NCBI GenBank assembly: GCA_965603015.1
Contig: CBFDBJ010000004.1
Coordinates: 32,529 to 96,528 of the forward strand
DNA length: 64,000 nucleotides
Reading direction: 5' to 3'
DNA from: JAUWTJ01 sp965603015
GTDB taxonomy: Bacteria; Pseudomonadota; Alphaproteobacteria; M2410
Shown here: positions 1 through 8,891 of the stretch, one piece after another
Position numbering within the stretch: position 1 is the stretch's first letter
Layout of the letters: the number at the start of each line of letters is the position of its first letter
The notes under the pieces: generated by a model
Seen by the model: the letters and a program-made list of their open reading frames with translations, nothing else
Told to the model about the DNA's origin: nothing
Database searches by the model: none
Position numbers and translations under genes: made by a program

Positions 1-1336
1 TAATGTCCTTGGACCGATCCTTGAGCTGAATATAGCCATCTTTATGGATGACGCCCAGGTCTCCGGAATGGAACCAGCCACCTTTAAAGGCCTCCTCGGT
101 TGCTGTCGGATTTTTCAGATACCCTTTCATAACGACATTGCCGCGGAACATAACCTCGCCAATGGTCTCGCCGTCGTATGGCACGACTTGCATTGTGTCG
201 GGGTCCATCACGGTCAGGCCTTCGAGGACCTGCATGTTGACGCCCTGGCGGGCCTTGATTTGTGCGCGTTCATCGCCTGGCAACTCGTCCCACTCGTCAT
301 GCCAGGCATTGATGGCGGACGGTCCATAGGTTTCCGTCAGTCCGTACAGATGGGAGATCGCAAAGCCCGAATTTTCCATGGCGGCAATAATGGCGGCGGG
401 GGGCGGCGCAGCGGCGGTATGAAATTGAACTGTATGATCGAGCGCCTGGCGCTCCTTGTCCGAGGCGTTGACGATCATGCCCATGATAATCGGCGCGCCG
501 CACATATGGGTCACGGCGTAGCGCTTGCAGGCGTCGAAAATATTCTCCGCGCTGATACGTCTCAGACAAACATGTGTCCCGGCCACCACGCTGATCGCCC
601 ATGTGTAACACCAGCCATTGCAGTGAAACATCGGCAGTGTCCACAGATAGGTCATATTCTGTGCCGGCATCGATCCGGCGACGGCGAGGCCGAGCGACAT
701 GATGTTGGCACCGCGGTGGTGGAAGACCACGCCCTTGGGGTTCCCGGTTGTGCCGGAAGTATAATTAAGCGATATCGCAAGCCACTCATCTTCGGGCGGG
801 GCCCATGCAAATTCCGGATCGCCGCCCGCTATGAAGGCCTCATAGGTCAGGTCTGAAATCCGTGTTCCTTCCGGAAAAGTCGGGTCGTCGATATCGATGA
901 CGAGGGGTTTGGCGTCACACAGGGTGAGGGCTTCGCGGGCAAGCGCGCCAAATTCGCCGTCGACAATGAAGACCTTTGCCTCGCCGTGATCGAGTATAAA
1001 GGCGACTTCCTTTGCATTGAGCCGGTAATTGATCGCATTGAGGACACCGCCCATCATGGGGACACCGTAGTGGGCATCGAGCATGGTGGGAACATTGGGT
1101 GCCAGAACGGCAACTGTGTCCCCGACGCCGTAGCCTTTTTGAGCGAGGGCGGAGGCGAGACGGCGGCAGCGGGCGTAGAACTCGGCATAGGTCCACTGGA
1201 GGCCCTCGTGGATCACCGCGACCTGATCGGGGAAAACCGCGGCGGAGCGCTGCAAAAAGGTCAGCGGGGTGAGCTGCTGATGGTTTGCCGGGTTCTTGTC
1301 GAGGTCGGTATCGTAGGGGCTGCGCACTTGCGTCAT
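1..1336 (-). CDS. Acyl-CoA synthetase (AMP-dependent ligase), C-terminus cut by window edge
   Basis: ATP-dependent acyl-CoA ligase of the adenylate-forming superfamily, which activates a fatty or other carboxylic acid through an acyl-AMP. I read this frame by hand from the reverse strand; it stays open from the ATG at 1336 to the window start (about 445 codons, N-terminus MTQVRSPYDTDL). The AMP-binding P-loop YTSGTTGNPKGVV lies near residue 190, the second core motif HLYGLTETYGPS near residue 335, and GWFHSGDLGVI near residue 430. The C-terminal lid domain with the catalytic lysine lies outside the window. Family members are about 540 residues. Long plus-strand open frames here are antisense shadows. 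Substrate cannot be told from sequence; a medium- or long-chain acyl substrate is a guess. Confidence 0.93.
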   Translation of the reverse strand, partial: MTQVRSPYDTDLDKNPANHQQLTPLTFLQRSAAVFPDQVAVIHEGLQWTYAEFYARCRRLASALAQKGYGVGDTVAVLAPNVPTMLDAHYGVPMMGGVLNAINYRLNAKEVAFILDHGEAKVFIVDGEFGALAREALTLCDAKPLVIDIDDPTFPEGTRISDLTYEAFIAGGDPEFAWAPPEDEWLAISLNYTSGTTGNPKGVVFHHRGANIMSLGLAVAGSMPAQNMTYLWTLPMFHCNGWCYTWAISVVAGTHVCLRRISAENIFDACKRYAVTHMCGAPIIMGMIVNASDKERQALDHTVQFHTAAAPPPAAIIAAMENSGFAISHLYGLTETYGPSAINAWHDEWDELPGDERAQIKARQGVNMQVLEGLTVMDPDTMQVVPYDGETIGEVMFRGNVVMKGYLKNPTATEEAFKGGWFHSGDLGVIHKDGYIQLKDRSKDI

Positions 1337-1419
1337 TGATCAGGTCCTTGGAGACTTTTGAAGATTTGTCTGGTCGGCGCGATCCTGTCGTATTTTGGAC
1401 CGATTGGAAAGAGGCAGCT

Positions 1420-2178
1420 TCAGGCGAAAAGCGAGGTAACCCCGTCATAGATGAGCTTGAGCCCGACAATGGTGATCAGGGCATAGGTGACGCGAAAGAA
1501 GGGCCGCTCCGGGATGCGGTGGTGCAGTTTGATCCCGAGGACCATACCAAGTGGTGCAAGCGGCAGGAGGATGAGGGATGTCATGAGGTTGCCTGCTGCG
1601 AGTTGCCCCAGGCTCGCGTAGGCGGGCAGCTTGATGAGATTGACGATGGTGAAGAACATCACCGATGTGCCGACGTAGATGGTTTTGTCGGGCCTCTGGG
1701 GCAGCATATAGATCTGAAACGGTGGGGAGCCTGCGTGAGCCACGAAAGAGGTGAAGCCGCCGATCATGCCCCAGATCGTGCCCCTGATCTTGCCTGGACC
1801 GGAAGGCGGGCGCTCCGCCACATGGCCGAACAGATAATTTGCGACAAACAGGACGGCAATGAGGCCAACCAACAACCGGACGTGATCGTCTTCTACTGTG
1901 CCCGCCAGGAGTGTACCGATGCCAATGCCGACGGCTGCCCCGGGAAGCAGGTAGATCAGATTGAGCCTGTCAAAGGATTGCCGGTAAGCCCAGACGCCCA
2001 TCATATCCATGACAATCAATATGGGCAGCATGATGCCGGCGGCCTGAACCGGTGAAATGGTCAGCGCCATCAGCGGGACCGCGACAAGACCGATGCCGCC
2101 GGCAAAGCCGCCCTTTGATATGCCGGTGAGCAGAATGGCCGGGACGGCGGCGGCGTAGAACCAGAGGTCGGTGATCAT
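1420..2178 (-). CDS. TauE/SafE family sulfite-exporter-like permease
   Basis: Polytopic membrane protein of 252 residues, usual length for the TauE/SafE (DUF81) family. The N-terminus begins MITDLWFYAAAVPAILLTGI and is followed by the family-type Gly-rich stretch SKGGFAGGIGLVAVPLMAL. About seven or eight hydrophobic segments follow, and a second half-repeat has FTSFVAHAGSPPFQIYMLPQ. The frame could extend to 2304, but the extra residues are not hydrophobic, so the ATG at 2178 is preferred. Members export sulfite, sulfoacetate or other anions in the few studied cases; the substrate here is unknown. It stands alone between the acyl-CoA ligase and a divergent chemoreceptor gene. Confidence 0.85.
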   Translation of the reverse strand: MITDLWFYAAAVPAILLTGISKGGFAGGIGLVAVPLMALTISPVQAAGIMLPILIVMDMMGVWAYRQSFDRLNLIYLLPGAAVGIGIGTLLAGTVEDDHVRLLVGLIAVLFVANYLFGHVAERPPSGPGKIRGTIWGMIGGFTSFVAHAGSPPFQIYMLPQRPDKTIYVGTSVMFFTIVNLIKLPAYASLGQLAAGNLMTSLILLPLAPLGMVLGIKLHHRIPERPFFRVTYALITIVGLKLIYDGVTSLFA

Positions 2179-2486
2179 GCAGCAATTTTCCGTGAAAGGT
2201 CGGGGTTTTTGTAGCGGAAAGGGTGGTAACGGGGAAGGGGTTTGCAAGCGGACTGGTTGTGTCCCATGAGCCCTCGCTACATGTGAAAGTAGATTTACGC
2301 CCATTACTTTTAAGCTGGAAGTAATCTTCTTTATGGATTTGTTTGCGCTACTTAAGAATGAGACGCAACCTAATCAACTCCGTATGCAGATTTACAACTA
2401 ATTAGCACGTCTCATGCCAGTATCCCGGCAATCACCAATGCACGTCGCGGTGCTAGGTCTAATCGCACGAATTGAATGGGGTCATC
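2179..2486. promoter_or_regulatory. Divergent intergenic region with two inverted repeats
   Basis: 308 bases without a gene separate the TauE-like gene from the chemoreceptor gene. Two dyads are visible: ATTACTT/AAGTAAT at 2303-2309 and 2319-2325, and ATGAGACG/CGTCTCAT at 2358-2365 and 2408-2415. They could be regulator sites for the chemoreceptor promoter, but no known consensus was recognised. Confidence 0.4.
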
Positions 2487-4172
2487 ATGAATCAGCAAGT
2501 CAAGTCTCTCAAGAGCAAATTTATTCTCAACGGAGCTGTGGCCATTGCCCAGGCTCTGGTCATAGCCGGTGTTGGACTATGGGCGATTACGTCGCTGTCC
2601 GGCGCGCTTGAAAAAAATGAAATAGCAGCTGCTTCGCTGCGCAATCACATGATGTCAGACATGATGCACGACGCCTTGCGCGGCGATGTTCTGGCTGCGA
2701 TGCAAGCTGGCAGCACTAATGACTCGGCGGCGTATCAAGCCGCAAAAGACGATCTCGGTGAACATGTCGCCACATTCAAGGAGATGTTTGCTGCGAACAA
2801 TGCTCTTGAATTGTCCGGTGGTGTGCGCAGTGTACTGAATGAAATTCAGGCGCCACTTGATGGCTACATCATATCTGCCTCGTCGATCATTGATTTGGCA
2901 GGGCGCGACCCAGTAGCGGCTGCGGAGGCCTATCCGGCATTCACTGTAAGTTTTGGTGAGCTGGAAGAGGCTATGGAAGCGGCCGGGGATACAATTGAGG
3001 CCAATCTTTCTGCCGCGACGAGCGCGGCTCGTCGTCTCGGCGTGATCGCTCTGACGGCCATGGTTGTTGCCTTGATTGCCGGCGTCGTTGTTGCCAGCGG
3101 TGTTGGTATTTTGGTGACGCAGTCGGTTATTCCTCCTTTGCTGTCCATGGTTGATGCTATGGTGAAACTTGCCGGCGACGATACAAATGTTGAAATTCCC
3201 GGTACGGAGCGCGAAGACGAGATCGGCGCGATGGCTGCAACCGTTGAAACGTTCAAGAAAAATGCCATTGAACAAAAGCAGCTCGCAGAAACAGTCCGGG
3301 TTGAAAATGAAAAACGTGAGGCCAGGACACGTGCTATCGAAGACCTGACGCAAGGGTTTGATGCCGATACGGCGCAATCTCTTGGCATTGTTGCCAGCGC
3401 AACGACCGAGATGCAGGCAACGGCGGCGTCGCTGACCTCAACGGCCGAAGAGACGGCAAATCAGGCCCAGGTGGTGTCCGACGGTGCGGAACAGGCGAGT
3501 GAGAACGTCAGGAGTGTTGCATCAGCATCAGAAGAACTCAGGGCCTCGATTGCCGAAATCAGCCAGCAGGTCGAGCAAGCATCTACCAGTTCTATCGAGG
3601 CTGATGGTGAAGCGCGCAGAAGCAACGAGACGATGCAGGCGCTCAATGAAACCGCGCAGGGCATTGGCGAGGTCGTCAATCTCATTCAGGACATTGCCGC
3701 CCAGACCAACCTTCTGGCACTTAATGCGACCATTGAAGCGGCACGTGCCGGTGACGCCGGCAAGGGGTTTGCCGTTGTTGCCTCCGAGGTGAAGTCGCTT
3801 GCGACCCAAACGGCTCAGGCAACAGAGCAGATCTCTCAACAGATCAGCTCCATGCAAGCCGTCACGACCGAAGCCGTCGCGAATATTGAAAGTGTCTCGG
3901 TCAAGATTTCCGGGATCACAGAAATTTCGACCTCGGTTGCCGGCGCTGTTGCGGAGCAAACCTCTGCCACAGATGAAATCGCTCGCAGTGTTGAAGAAGC
4001 CGCCAGAGGCACTTCTGGCGTGACGGATAACATTGGTCTCGTCAGTGAAGCTGCGAGCAATAACAGCAGTGCTGCGGCTCAGGTTTCCAGTGCCGCCAAT
4101 GAGCTTGCACAGCAAACCGACGGTCTCAAGAACCGCATTGAGCAGTTCCTGAGCGCGATCAAGGCGGCCTAA
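2487..4172 (+). CDS. Methyl-accepting chemotaxis protein
   Basis: Inner-membrane chemoreceptor of 561 residues. Order: a first membrane helix at about 12-33, a periplasmic sensing domain of about 150 residues rich in Ala and Asp, a second membrane helix at about 190-213, a HAMP linker (MVDAMVKLAGDDTNVEIPG), then a long coiled-coil signalling domain whose hairpin tip has IAAQTNLLALNATIEAARAG and GFAVVASEVKSLA. No C-terminal CheR-binding pentapeptide is present. The ATG at 2487 is chosen over an upstream in-frame TTG because GGGG at 2477-2480 gives a reasonable ribosome site. It would signal to CheA/CheW, whose genes lie 50 kb downstream. Ligand unknown. Confidence 0.93.
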   Translation: MNQQVKSLKSKFILNGAVAIAQALVIAGVGLWAITSLSGALEKNEIAAASLRNHMMSDMMHDALRGDVLAAMQAGSTNDSAAYQAAKDDLGEHVATFKEMFAANNALELSGGVRSVLNEIQAPLDGYIISASSIIDLAGRDPVAAAEAYPAFTVSFGELEEAMEAAGDTIEANLSAATSAARRLGVIALTAMVVALIAGVVVASGVGILVTQSVIPPLLSMVDAMVKLAGDDTNVEIPGTEREDEIGAMAATVETFKKNAIEQKQLAETVRVENEKREARTRAIEDLTQGFDADTAQSLGIVASATTEMQATAASLTSTAEETANQAQVVSDGAEQASENVRSVASASEELRASIAEISQQVEQASTSSIEADGEARRSNETMQALNETAQGIGEVVNLIQDIAAQTNLLALNATIEAARAGDAGKGFAVVASEVKSLATQTAQATEQISQQISSMQAVTTEAVANIESVSVKISGITEISTSVAGAVAEQTSATDEIARSVEEAARGTSGVTDNIGLVSEAASNNSSAAAQVSSAANELAQQTDGLKNRIEQFLSAIKAA

Positions 4173-4253
4173 CAATTTGGGCAACTGTCAATCGCTGTGC
4201 GGGCGTGTTGCGGGTCCGCACGGTTTTGTAAAGATCTTGAAGGGGTCGACCTT

Positions 4254-5417
4254 ATGAGCGTGAATTTTGCAAATGTTATAACTGGTGCCGTTGGCCTTGC
4301 AATGTTGCAAGTGGCGATCACCGCATCTTCCCAGGCCGGTGAGACCAGGGCGTGGTCGTTTGAGGTGGTCAATGTTATTGATCTGGCGGCAAATGTTGAC
4401 GGCGGCGCCGAGACTGGCGAGTCGCTGGTCTACAATCTCGATGTAACGGCTGAATATGACATGAGTCATTCAGGCGTTGAGGGCGGGACGTTGTTTTTTT
4501 ACGGCCTTGCCACCAATGCCGAGGGGCTCAATTCGCATGTCGGTGACGCGCAGGGAACCTCCAATATTGACAATGGCGCCCTCTTTCGTCTGGAAGAGCT
4601 GTGGTATAATCAGGAATTTGCCGACGGTAAGGCTTCAGTGCTGGTTGGCCTGTTCGATCTCAACGGCGAGTTTGATGCCATCGATACGGCGGGGCTTTTT
4701 CTCAACAGCTCGCACGGGATCGGTGTTGATTATGCGCAGACCGGCGAAAATGGACCATCGATCTTTCCCTCGACATCCCTGGCCTTGCGTCTTGATTATG
4801 CGGTCAATGACCGTTTGACCCTGCGCACTGCAATTCTCGATGCGGTACCCAATGATCCGGACAATCCCAAGGCCCATAAACTGTCTTTTGACGAGGGTGC
4901 GCTGATTGCCGTGGAAGGCGACTATGCGGCTGCGGACAATCTTCGGCTTGCTGCCGGGATGTGGTGGTATACCAGCGACTTTGACCGGATCCTCGTGGCC
5001 GATGGCGGGCCGGATAGTGACAATTTTGGTTTTTACGGAATCGCGGATTATGCCCTTTCGGACAGGACAAGCGCCTTTGCGCGCCTTGGCCGGGCCAACG
5101 ACGAGATCAATCAAATCGCCTGGTATCTGGGAGCAGGCATTGTCACGACGGGTCTGATCCCGCAGCGTCCGGATGACGCCCTGGGGCTGGCGGTGGCGAT
5201 TGCCGAAAATGGTTCGCCGTTCAAGGATGCGGCCGCTTTGGCGCTTTCGCCAGTGGATGACCGCGAAATTGCCGTTGAGCTGACCTATCGGGCCGGAATT
5301 TATGATTGGCTGGCTCTTCAGCCAGACCTTCAATACGTTCTCGATCCGGGTATGGATCCGTCTCTGGATGATGCTTTTGTGGCAAACCTGCGGGTCGAGA
5401 TCGGCTGGGCATTCTAG
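4254..5417 (+). CDS. OprB-like carbohydrate porin
   Basis: Outer-membrane beta-barrel protein of 387 residues. It begins with a signal-peptide-like segment (GAVGLAMLQVAITASSQA, likely cut near residue 30) and ends in a C-terminal aromatic residue (EIGWAF), as outer-membrane barrels do. The body has the alternating pattern and landmarks of the OprB carbohydrate-selective porin family: LEELWYNQEF, VLVGLFDLNGEFD, NSSHGIG, FYGIADY. AGGGG at 4241-4245 fixes the ATG at 4254. It lies 81 bases after the chemoreceptor gene, so the two may be expressed together, which would suit a receptor sensing an imported nutrient (inference). Substrate is not determinable. Confidence 0.85.
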   Translation: MSVNFANVITGAVGLAMLQVAITASSQAGETRAWSFEVVNVIDLAANVDGGAETGESLVYNLDVTAEYDMSHSGVEGGTLFFYGLATNAEGLNSHVGDAQGTSNIDNGALFRLEELWYNQEFADGKASVLVGLFDLNGEFDAIDTAGLFLNSSHGIGVDYAQTGENGPSIFPSTSLALRLDYAVNDRLTLRTAILDAVPNDPDNPKAHKLSFDEGALIAVEGDYAAADNLRLAAGMWWYTSDFDRILVADGGPDSDNFGFYGIADYALSDRTSAFARLGRANDEINQIAWYLGAGIVTTGLIPQRPDDALGLAVAIAENGSPFKDAAALALSPVDDREIAVELTYRAGIYDWLALQPDLQYVLDPGMDPSLDDAFVANLRVEIGWAF

Positions 5418-5492
5418 TCCATGTTTGCTGAAACGGTTCCGTCCTGATAGAAATGCGATCTTTAGACCTGCATTCTCCGAAAGGATGGCCCA

Positions 5493-6296
5493 ATGGCCAC
5501 TATTGATCCTGTTGTTATTGTCACCGGCGGTGCGCGCGGTATCGGGCTTGCCTGTTCGCGGCGGTTTTACAAGGACGGTTACCGTGTGGTGATTGCCGAC
5601 ATTGATGAGGCTGCTGGCCAGTCTGCGCAGGAGGAGATCGTCGCCAATGGCGGCCAGGCGGTTTTTGTTCGGGTTGATGTGGCCGAGAAGCTTGATATCC
5701 ACAATCTCATTGCAGTTACCCTTGAAGAGTTCGACCGGATTGACGTGTTGATCAACAATGCGGCTGTGGGTGTAACCAGAGATTTTCTTGATCTTAAGGA
5801 GAGTGAATGGGACCGGGTCATGCGGGTTAATCTGACCGGACCTTTTCTAGCCAGCCAATCTGTGGCACGGCAGATCGTGGACCAAATTGATGGCGGGCGG
5901 GACCCCGAGGGCGGTGCCAATTATTCCATCATCAACATATCGGCCCTTGCTGCGATTATGTCTAACGCAGACAAAATACCTTTTGCTGTGTCAAAGGGCG
6001 GGCTCAATCAGTTGACCAAGGTGCTTGCTTTGTCGCTGGCAGGGCGCGGCATTCGGGTTAATGCGATCGGGCCGGGCAGCATCATGACGGACGAGACAAA
6101 ACCGAGCCTTGGTGATACGGACACGCGCAAACGGGTGATTGACAGAACGCCGCTCGGGCGCATCGGCTCGCCGGAAGAGATCGCAGGTATTGCTGCATTC
6201 CTTGCGTCAGAGGCGGCCAGCTATGTGACGGGCCAGTGCATTTATGCCGACGGAGGACGCCTGGTTCAGGACGTCCGCGGGAAGCCTCAAGACTAA
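5493..6296 (+). CDS. SDR-family oxidoreductase (FabG-like) with Phe at the catalytic Tyr position
   Basis: Short-chain dehydrogenase/reductase of 267 residues. The cofactor motif TGGARGIG is near residue 11, the NNAA motif (DVLINNAAVG) near 87, and the catalytic Ser region INISALAA near 149. The family YxxxK motif reads F-A-V-S-K: Phe164 (codon TTT, 5982-5984) replaces the usual catalytic Tyr, while Lys168 is kept. The C-terminal part has VNAIGPGSI and ends with YVTGQCIYADGG, typical of 3-ketoacyl-ACP reductase-like SDRs. AAAGGA about 10 bases upstream supports the start. Because Tyr is the acid/base catalyst in this family, activity may be altered or lost, or the enzyme may use another residue. 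It is convergent with trcR. Confidence 0.88.
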   Translation: MATIDPVVIVTGGARGIGLACSRRFYKDGYRVVIADIDEAAGQSAQEEIVANGGQAVFVRVDVAEKLDIHNLIAVTLEEFDRIDVLINNAAVGVTRDFLDLKESEWDRVMRVNLTGPFLASQSVARQIVDQIDGGRDPEGGANYSIINISALAAIMSNADKIPFAVSKGGLNQLTKVLALSLAGRGIRVNAIGPGSIMTDETKPSLGDTDTRKRVIDRTPLGRIGSPEEIAGIAAFLASEAASYVTGQCIYADGGRLVQDVRGKPQD

Positions 6297-6304
6297 CAGC
6301 TGTG

Positions 6305-7063
6305 TCAGTCTTTCTTCTTGTTGTCGGAGAACGATGAGAAGACTGAGTCGGCCGTATGTTTATCTTTTTCAGCGTCCTCTTCAACTTTGGAACTGTCTTT
6401 GAACGCTTCTTCTGCAACGGGCTCTGCTACCCTGTCGGCCGCCTTGACGAGTTTGACGTAGCCATCGCCAGCGCTTTCAGCAAGCGAGTCCTGTGTTGAC
6501 TTCAATGCAGCACCGCCTTCCTTTTTTGCCTTGCGGGCGAGTTTGTCGGAAGCCTTTTGGACAAGGGCGTCGAGCTCAATTTGTGAGCAGAGGCCAAAGG
6601 ACACCGGGTCGACGGCAGTAATGTTCGCAGAATTCCAGTGAGATCGGTCGCGGATGGCTTGAATGGTCGGCTTTGTGGTTCCGACCAGTTTTGATATTTG
6701 TGCATCGGAGAGCTCGGGGTGGTAGCGCACCAGCCACGCAATAGCATTGGGCCGATCCTGACGGCGCGAAACCGGCGTGTATCGCGGTCCTTGTCGGCGG
6801 ATCGGGGTGGGGACGCTTTCCTGTTTCTTGAGGAGCACCAGTTGTTTTTTCGGGTCGGCCTCACAACGCTCAATCTGCTCGCGGGTCAACTGGCCATTGG
6901 TCACAGGGTCGAGGCCCTTGATCCCGGCAGCGACATCGCCATCTGCAATTCCCTGAACCTCAAGCTCATGAAGCTCGCAAAAATTAGCGATCTGATCGAA
7001 GGAAAGTGCTGTGTTGTCAACCAGCCAAACGGCGGTGGCCTTGGGCATCAGGGGTGCAGTCAT
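6305..7063 (-). CDS. trcR: Cell-cycle transcriptional regulator TrcR-like protein (DUF1013)
   Basis: Alphaproteobacteria-specific protein of 252 residues (DUF1013, now called TrcR after Caulobacter). The N-terminal half has the family landmarks PLMPKATAVWLVDNTALSFD, ELHEL-x-VQGIADGD and GIKGLDPVTNGQLTREQIE. A helix-turn-helix-like segment follows (LSDAQISKLVGTTKPTIQAI). The last 90 residues are rich in Lys, Ala and Glu and look disordered. An upstream in-frame TTG exists at 7075, but the ATG at 7063 has TTGAGG just before it and matches the family N-terminus. Its presence with ctrA, chpT and rcdA points to a Caulobacter-like cell-cycle circuit. Functional assignment rests on recognised family features, not on data here. 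Confidence 0.82.
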   Translation of the reverse strand: MTAPLMPKATAVWLVDNTALSFDQIANFCELHELEVQGIADGDVAAGIKGLDPVTNGQLTREQIERCEADPKKQLVLLKKQESVPTPIRRQGPRYTPVSRRQDRPNAIAWLVRYHPELSDAQISKLVGTTKPTIQAIRDRSHWNSANITAVDPVSFGLCSQIELDALVQKASDKLARKAKKEGGAALKSTQDSLAESAGDGYVKLVKAADRVAEPVAEEAFKDSSKVEEDAEKDKHTADSVFSSFSDNKKKD

Positions 7064-7270
7064 GAGAAACCTCAAGTCTTCAAAAGTGTCAATCAGGCAG
7101 CCGGGGGCCGGGCTCTCAATGAAGCTCTGATCCGTCAGCTGTCATGGAAAATGTATTGTGACGGGTATATAGGCGTTTTTGGCCGGTTTGGAAACAGATT
7201 TCCGCAAGAGACCCTGAATTTCCACAATCGTCCCTGATCAGCCTCCCGGATCAGCCTTATGGGGGCATCC

Positions 7271-8281
7271 TCACAGGGTCAGTATGATTTTGCCTATGTG
7301 GGTGCTGGCCTCCATCAGCTCATGGGCGGCGCGTGCCTGGGCCAGCGGGAAGGTTGAATCAACGACTGGCTTGATTGTCCCGCTGTTCAGAAGTGGCCAG
7401 ACCTCGCGTTTCAGGCTTTCCGCGATTTCAGCTTTCTCGGCAACCGAGCGCGGCCTGAGGGTTGAGCCGGTCAGGGTCAATCGCTTCAACATGACGGGCA
7501 GAAAATTGACCTCTGCTTTCGAGCCGCCAAGGAAGGCGATATTAACCAGCCGCCCGCCCGGCGCCAGGGCCGCGATATTGCGCTCAATGTAGTCACCGCC
7601 AACCATATCAAGAATGACATCGACGCCCTTACCACCGGTTTCCTGGTGAATGATGTCGACAAAGTCTTCTTCCTTGTAATTGATTGAACGCTTTGCTCCG
7701 AGCTCTTCGCAGGAGAGACACTTTTCGCTTGATCCGGCGGTTGCAAAAACAGTTGCGCCGCGCTGTTTGGCGATTTGAATAGCGGTGGTTCCGATGCCGC
7801 TTGAGCCGCCGTGGATGAGGAGGCTCTCGCCAGCCTTCAGGCCACCGCGATCAAAGACGTTGGTCCAGACGGTAAAAAACGTCTCGGGTAATGCGGCTGC
7901 CTCGATGAAGGAAAACCCTTCTGGAATGGGCAGCAACAGGGGCGCATCGGCAACGCAATATTCGGCATAACCTCCGCCGCCGACAAGAGCGGCAACCTTG
8001 TCTCCGATGGTGGCTGTTGACACCTTGTCCCCAAGAGCGACCACCGTACCCGCAATTTCCAGGCCGAGCGTATCAGGCGCGCCGGGTGGAGGTGGATAGA
8101 GGCCGAGGCGTTGGACGACGTCGGGGCGATTGACCCCGGCTGCCGCCACCCGGATCAGGACCTGGCCTTCACCCGGGTGCGGGGTTTCGATGGACTGGAT
8201 CTCCAGGACCTCTGGCGCGCCCGGGGTCTCTATGTGGATCGCATGCATGGTGGCGGGGATGTTTGTGTCAGTGTCAGTCAT
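7271..8281 (-). CDS. NAD(P)H quinone oxidoreductase (zinc-independent MDR family)
   Basis: 336-residue medium-chain reductase of the quinone oxidoreductase/PIG3 branch. It has the N-terminal GroES-like fold (HIETPGAPEVLEI, VAAAGVNRPDVVQRLGLYPP), the NADP-binding motif HGGSSGIGTTAIQIAK, and the signature VDVILDMVGGDYIERNI. The structural-zinc cysteine cluster of alcohol dehydrogenases is missing, as in this branch. The open frame runs to 8350, but AAGGA nine bases before the ATG at 8281 and the family start MHAIHIETPG shortly after favour 8281. It probably reduces quinones or enones with NADPH. It is divergent from the DUF1192 gene. Confidence 0.9.
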   Translation of the reverse strand: MTDTDTNIPATMHAIHIETPGAPEVLEIQSIETPHPGEGQVLIRVAAAGVNRPDVVQRLGLYPPPPGAPDTLGLEIAGTVVALGDKVSTATIGDKVAALVGGGGYAEYCVADAPLLLPIPEGFSFIEAAALPETFFTVWTNVFDRGGLKAGESLLIHGGSSGIGTTAIQIAKQRGATVFATAGSSEKCLSCEELGAKRSINYKEEDFVDIIHQETGGKGVDVILDMVGGDYIERNIAALAPGGRLVNIAFLGGSKAEVNFLPVMLKRLTLTGSTLRPRSVAEKAEIAESLKREVWPLLNSGTIKPVVDSTFPLAQARAAHELMEASTHIGKIILTL

Positions 8282-8426
8282 AGGGTTTTGTCCTTGGCCC
8301 ATGGAAAAGCGTGATTTACCTGTATGGACTCTTGTGGCAGAGCGAGGCAAAATTCAAGGGAATAAGAGATCTTCGGGAGTGATGTCACACCGGAGACTGC
8401 AAGGAGATGGAAGGAGTGTAGCGCCT

Positions 8427-8615
8427 GTGACCATGGATGGAGACGATCCGCGCAAAACAAATTATGACTTCGCCAAAGAACCGCTCGACAGCTTGTCTCT
8501 TGATGAACTGACGGACCGGATTGACCAGCTTCGGCTTGAAATATCCCGCTGCGAGAGTGAGATTGTGGCGAAACAGTCCACCAAAATGGCCGCCGACAGC
8601 TTCTTCAAAAAGTAG
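8427..8615 (+). CDS. DUF1192 small protein
   Basis: Small protein of 62 residues when started at the GTG at 8427, or 60 from the ATG at 8433. AAGGAG at 8411-8416 is 10 bases from the GTG and 16 from the ATG, so the GTG is preferred. The core PLDSLSLDELTDRIDQLRLE and the following SRCESEIVAKQ match the alphaproteobacterial DUF1192 family, which forms a short acidic coiled coil. Function unknown. It lies upstream of rcdA, an arrangement I recall from other alphaproteobacteria but could not check. Confidence 0.8.
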   Translation: MTMDGDDPRKTNYDFAKEPLDSLSLDELTDRIDQLRLEISRCESEIVAKQSTKMAADSFFKK

Positions 8616-8759
8616 TCTGCGGACTGTTGTGGGACAGAAGACCGAGTTCTTGGCAGTTTTGGTTTCTTCCGCGCCGGCCTTTCAAATTAATTTACAAGAA
8701 GTTAAAGCGGAAAAGTACTCTAACTCTTTGGTTTTACGGAGGTTATTTTACTCTTTCCA

Positions 8760-8786
8760 GAATCTGTTTCAGCTTGAGACAGATTC
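8760..8786. promoter_or_regulatory. Dyad with GANTC at both ends upstream of rcdA
   Basis: GAATCTGT at 8760-8767 pairs with ACAGATTC at 8779-8786, and the inner TTCA/TGAG extends the arms with one mismatch. Both outer ends are GANTC, the site of the alphaproteobacterial cell-cycle methylase CcrM. The dyad could be an operator or a hairpin in the rcdA leader. It sits in the 276-base gap between the DUF1192 gene and rcdA, where no gene was found apart from a weak 23-codon leader frame (8831-8902) overlapping the rcdA start. Confidence 0.4.
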
Positions 8787-8891
8787 CCGGCTTCGACTCC
8801 GGCACGCTTCCTGCTAAGGTTGGGGAGTAAATGAAGGGGCCGCAATTGGTCCGTGTTTGGGTAGTCTCTAAAATCAGGGTGGGTGTTCGGT

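Noticed and set aside
44..856. 270-codon open frame on the plus strand
   Set aside because: It is antisense to the acyl-CoA synthetase, whose reverse-strand frame has all family motifs; its own translation shows no recognisable domain.
2655..3377. 240-codon minus-strand frame inside the chemoreceptor gene
   Set aside because: Antisense shadow of a gene with clear HAMP and signalling motifs.
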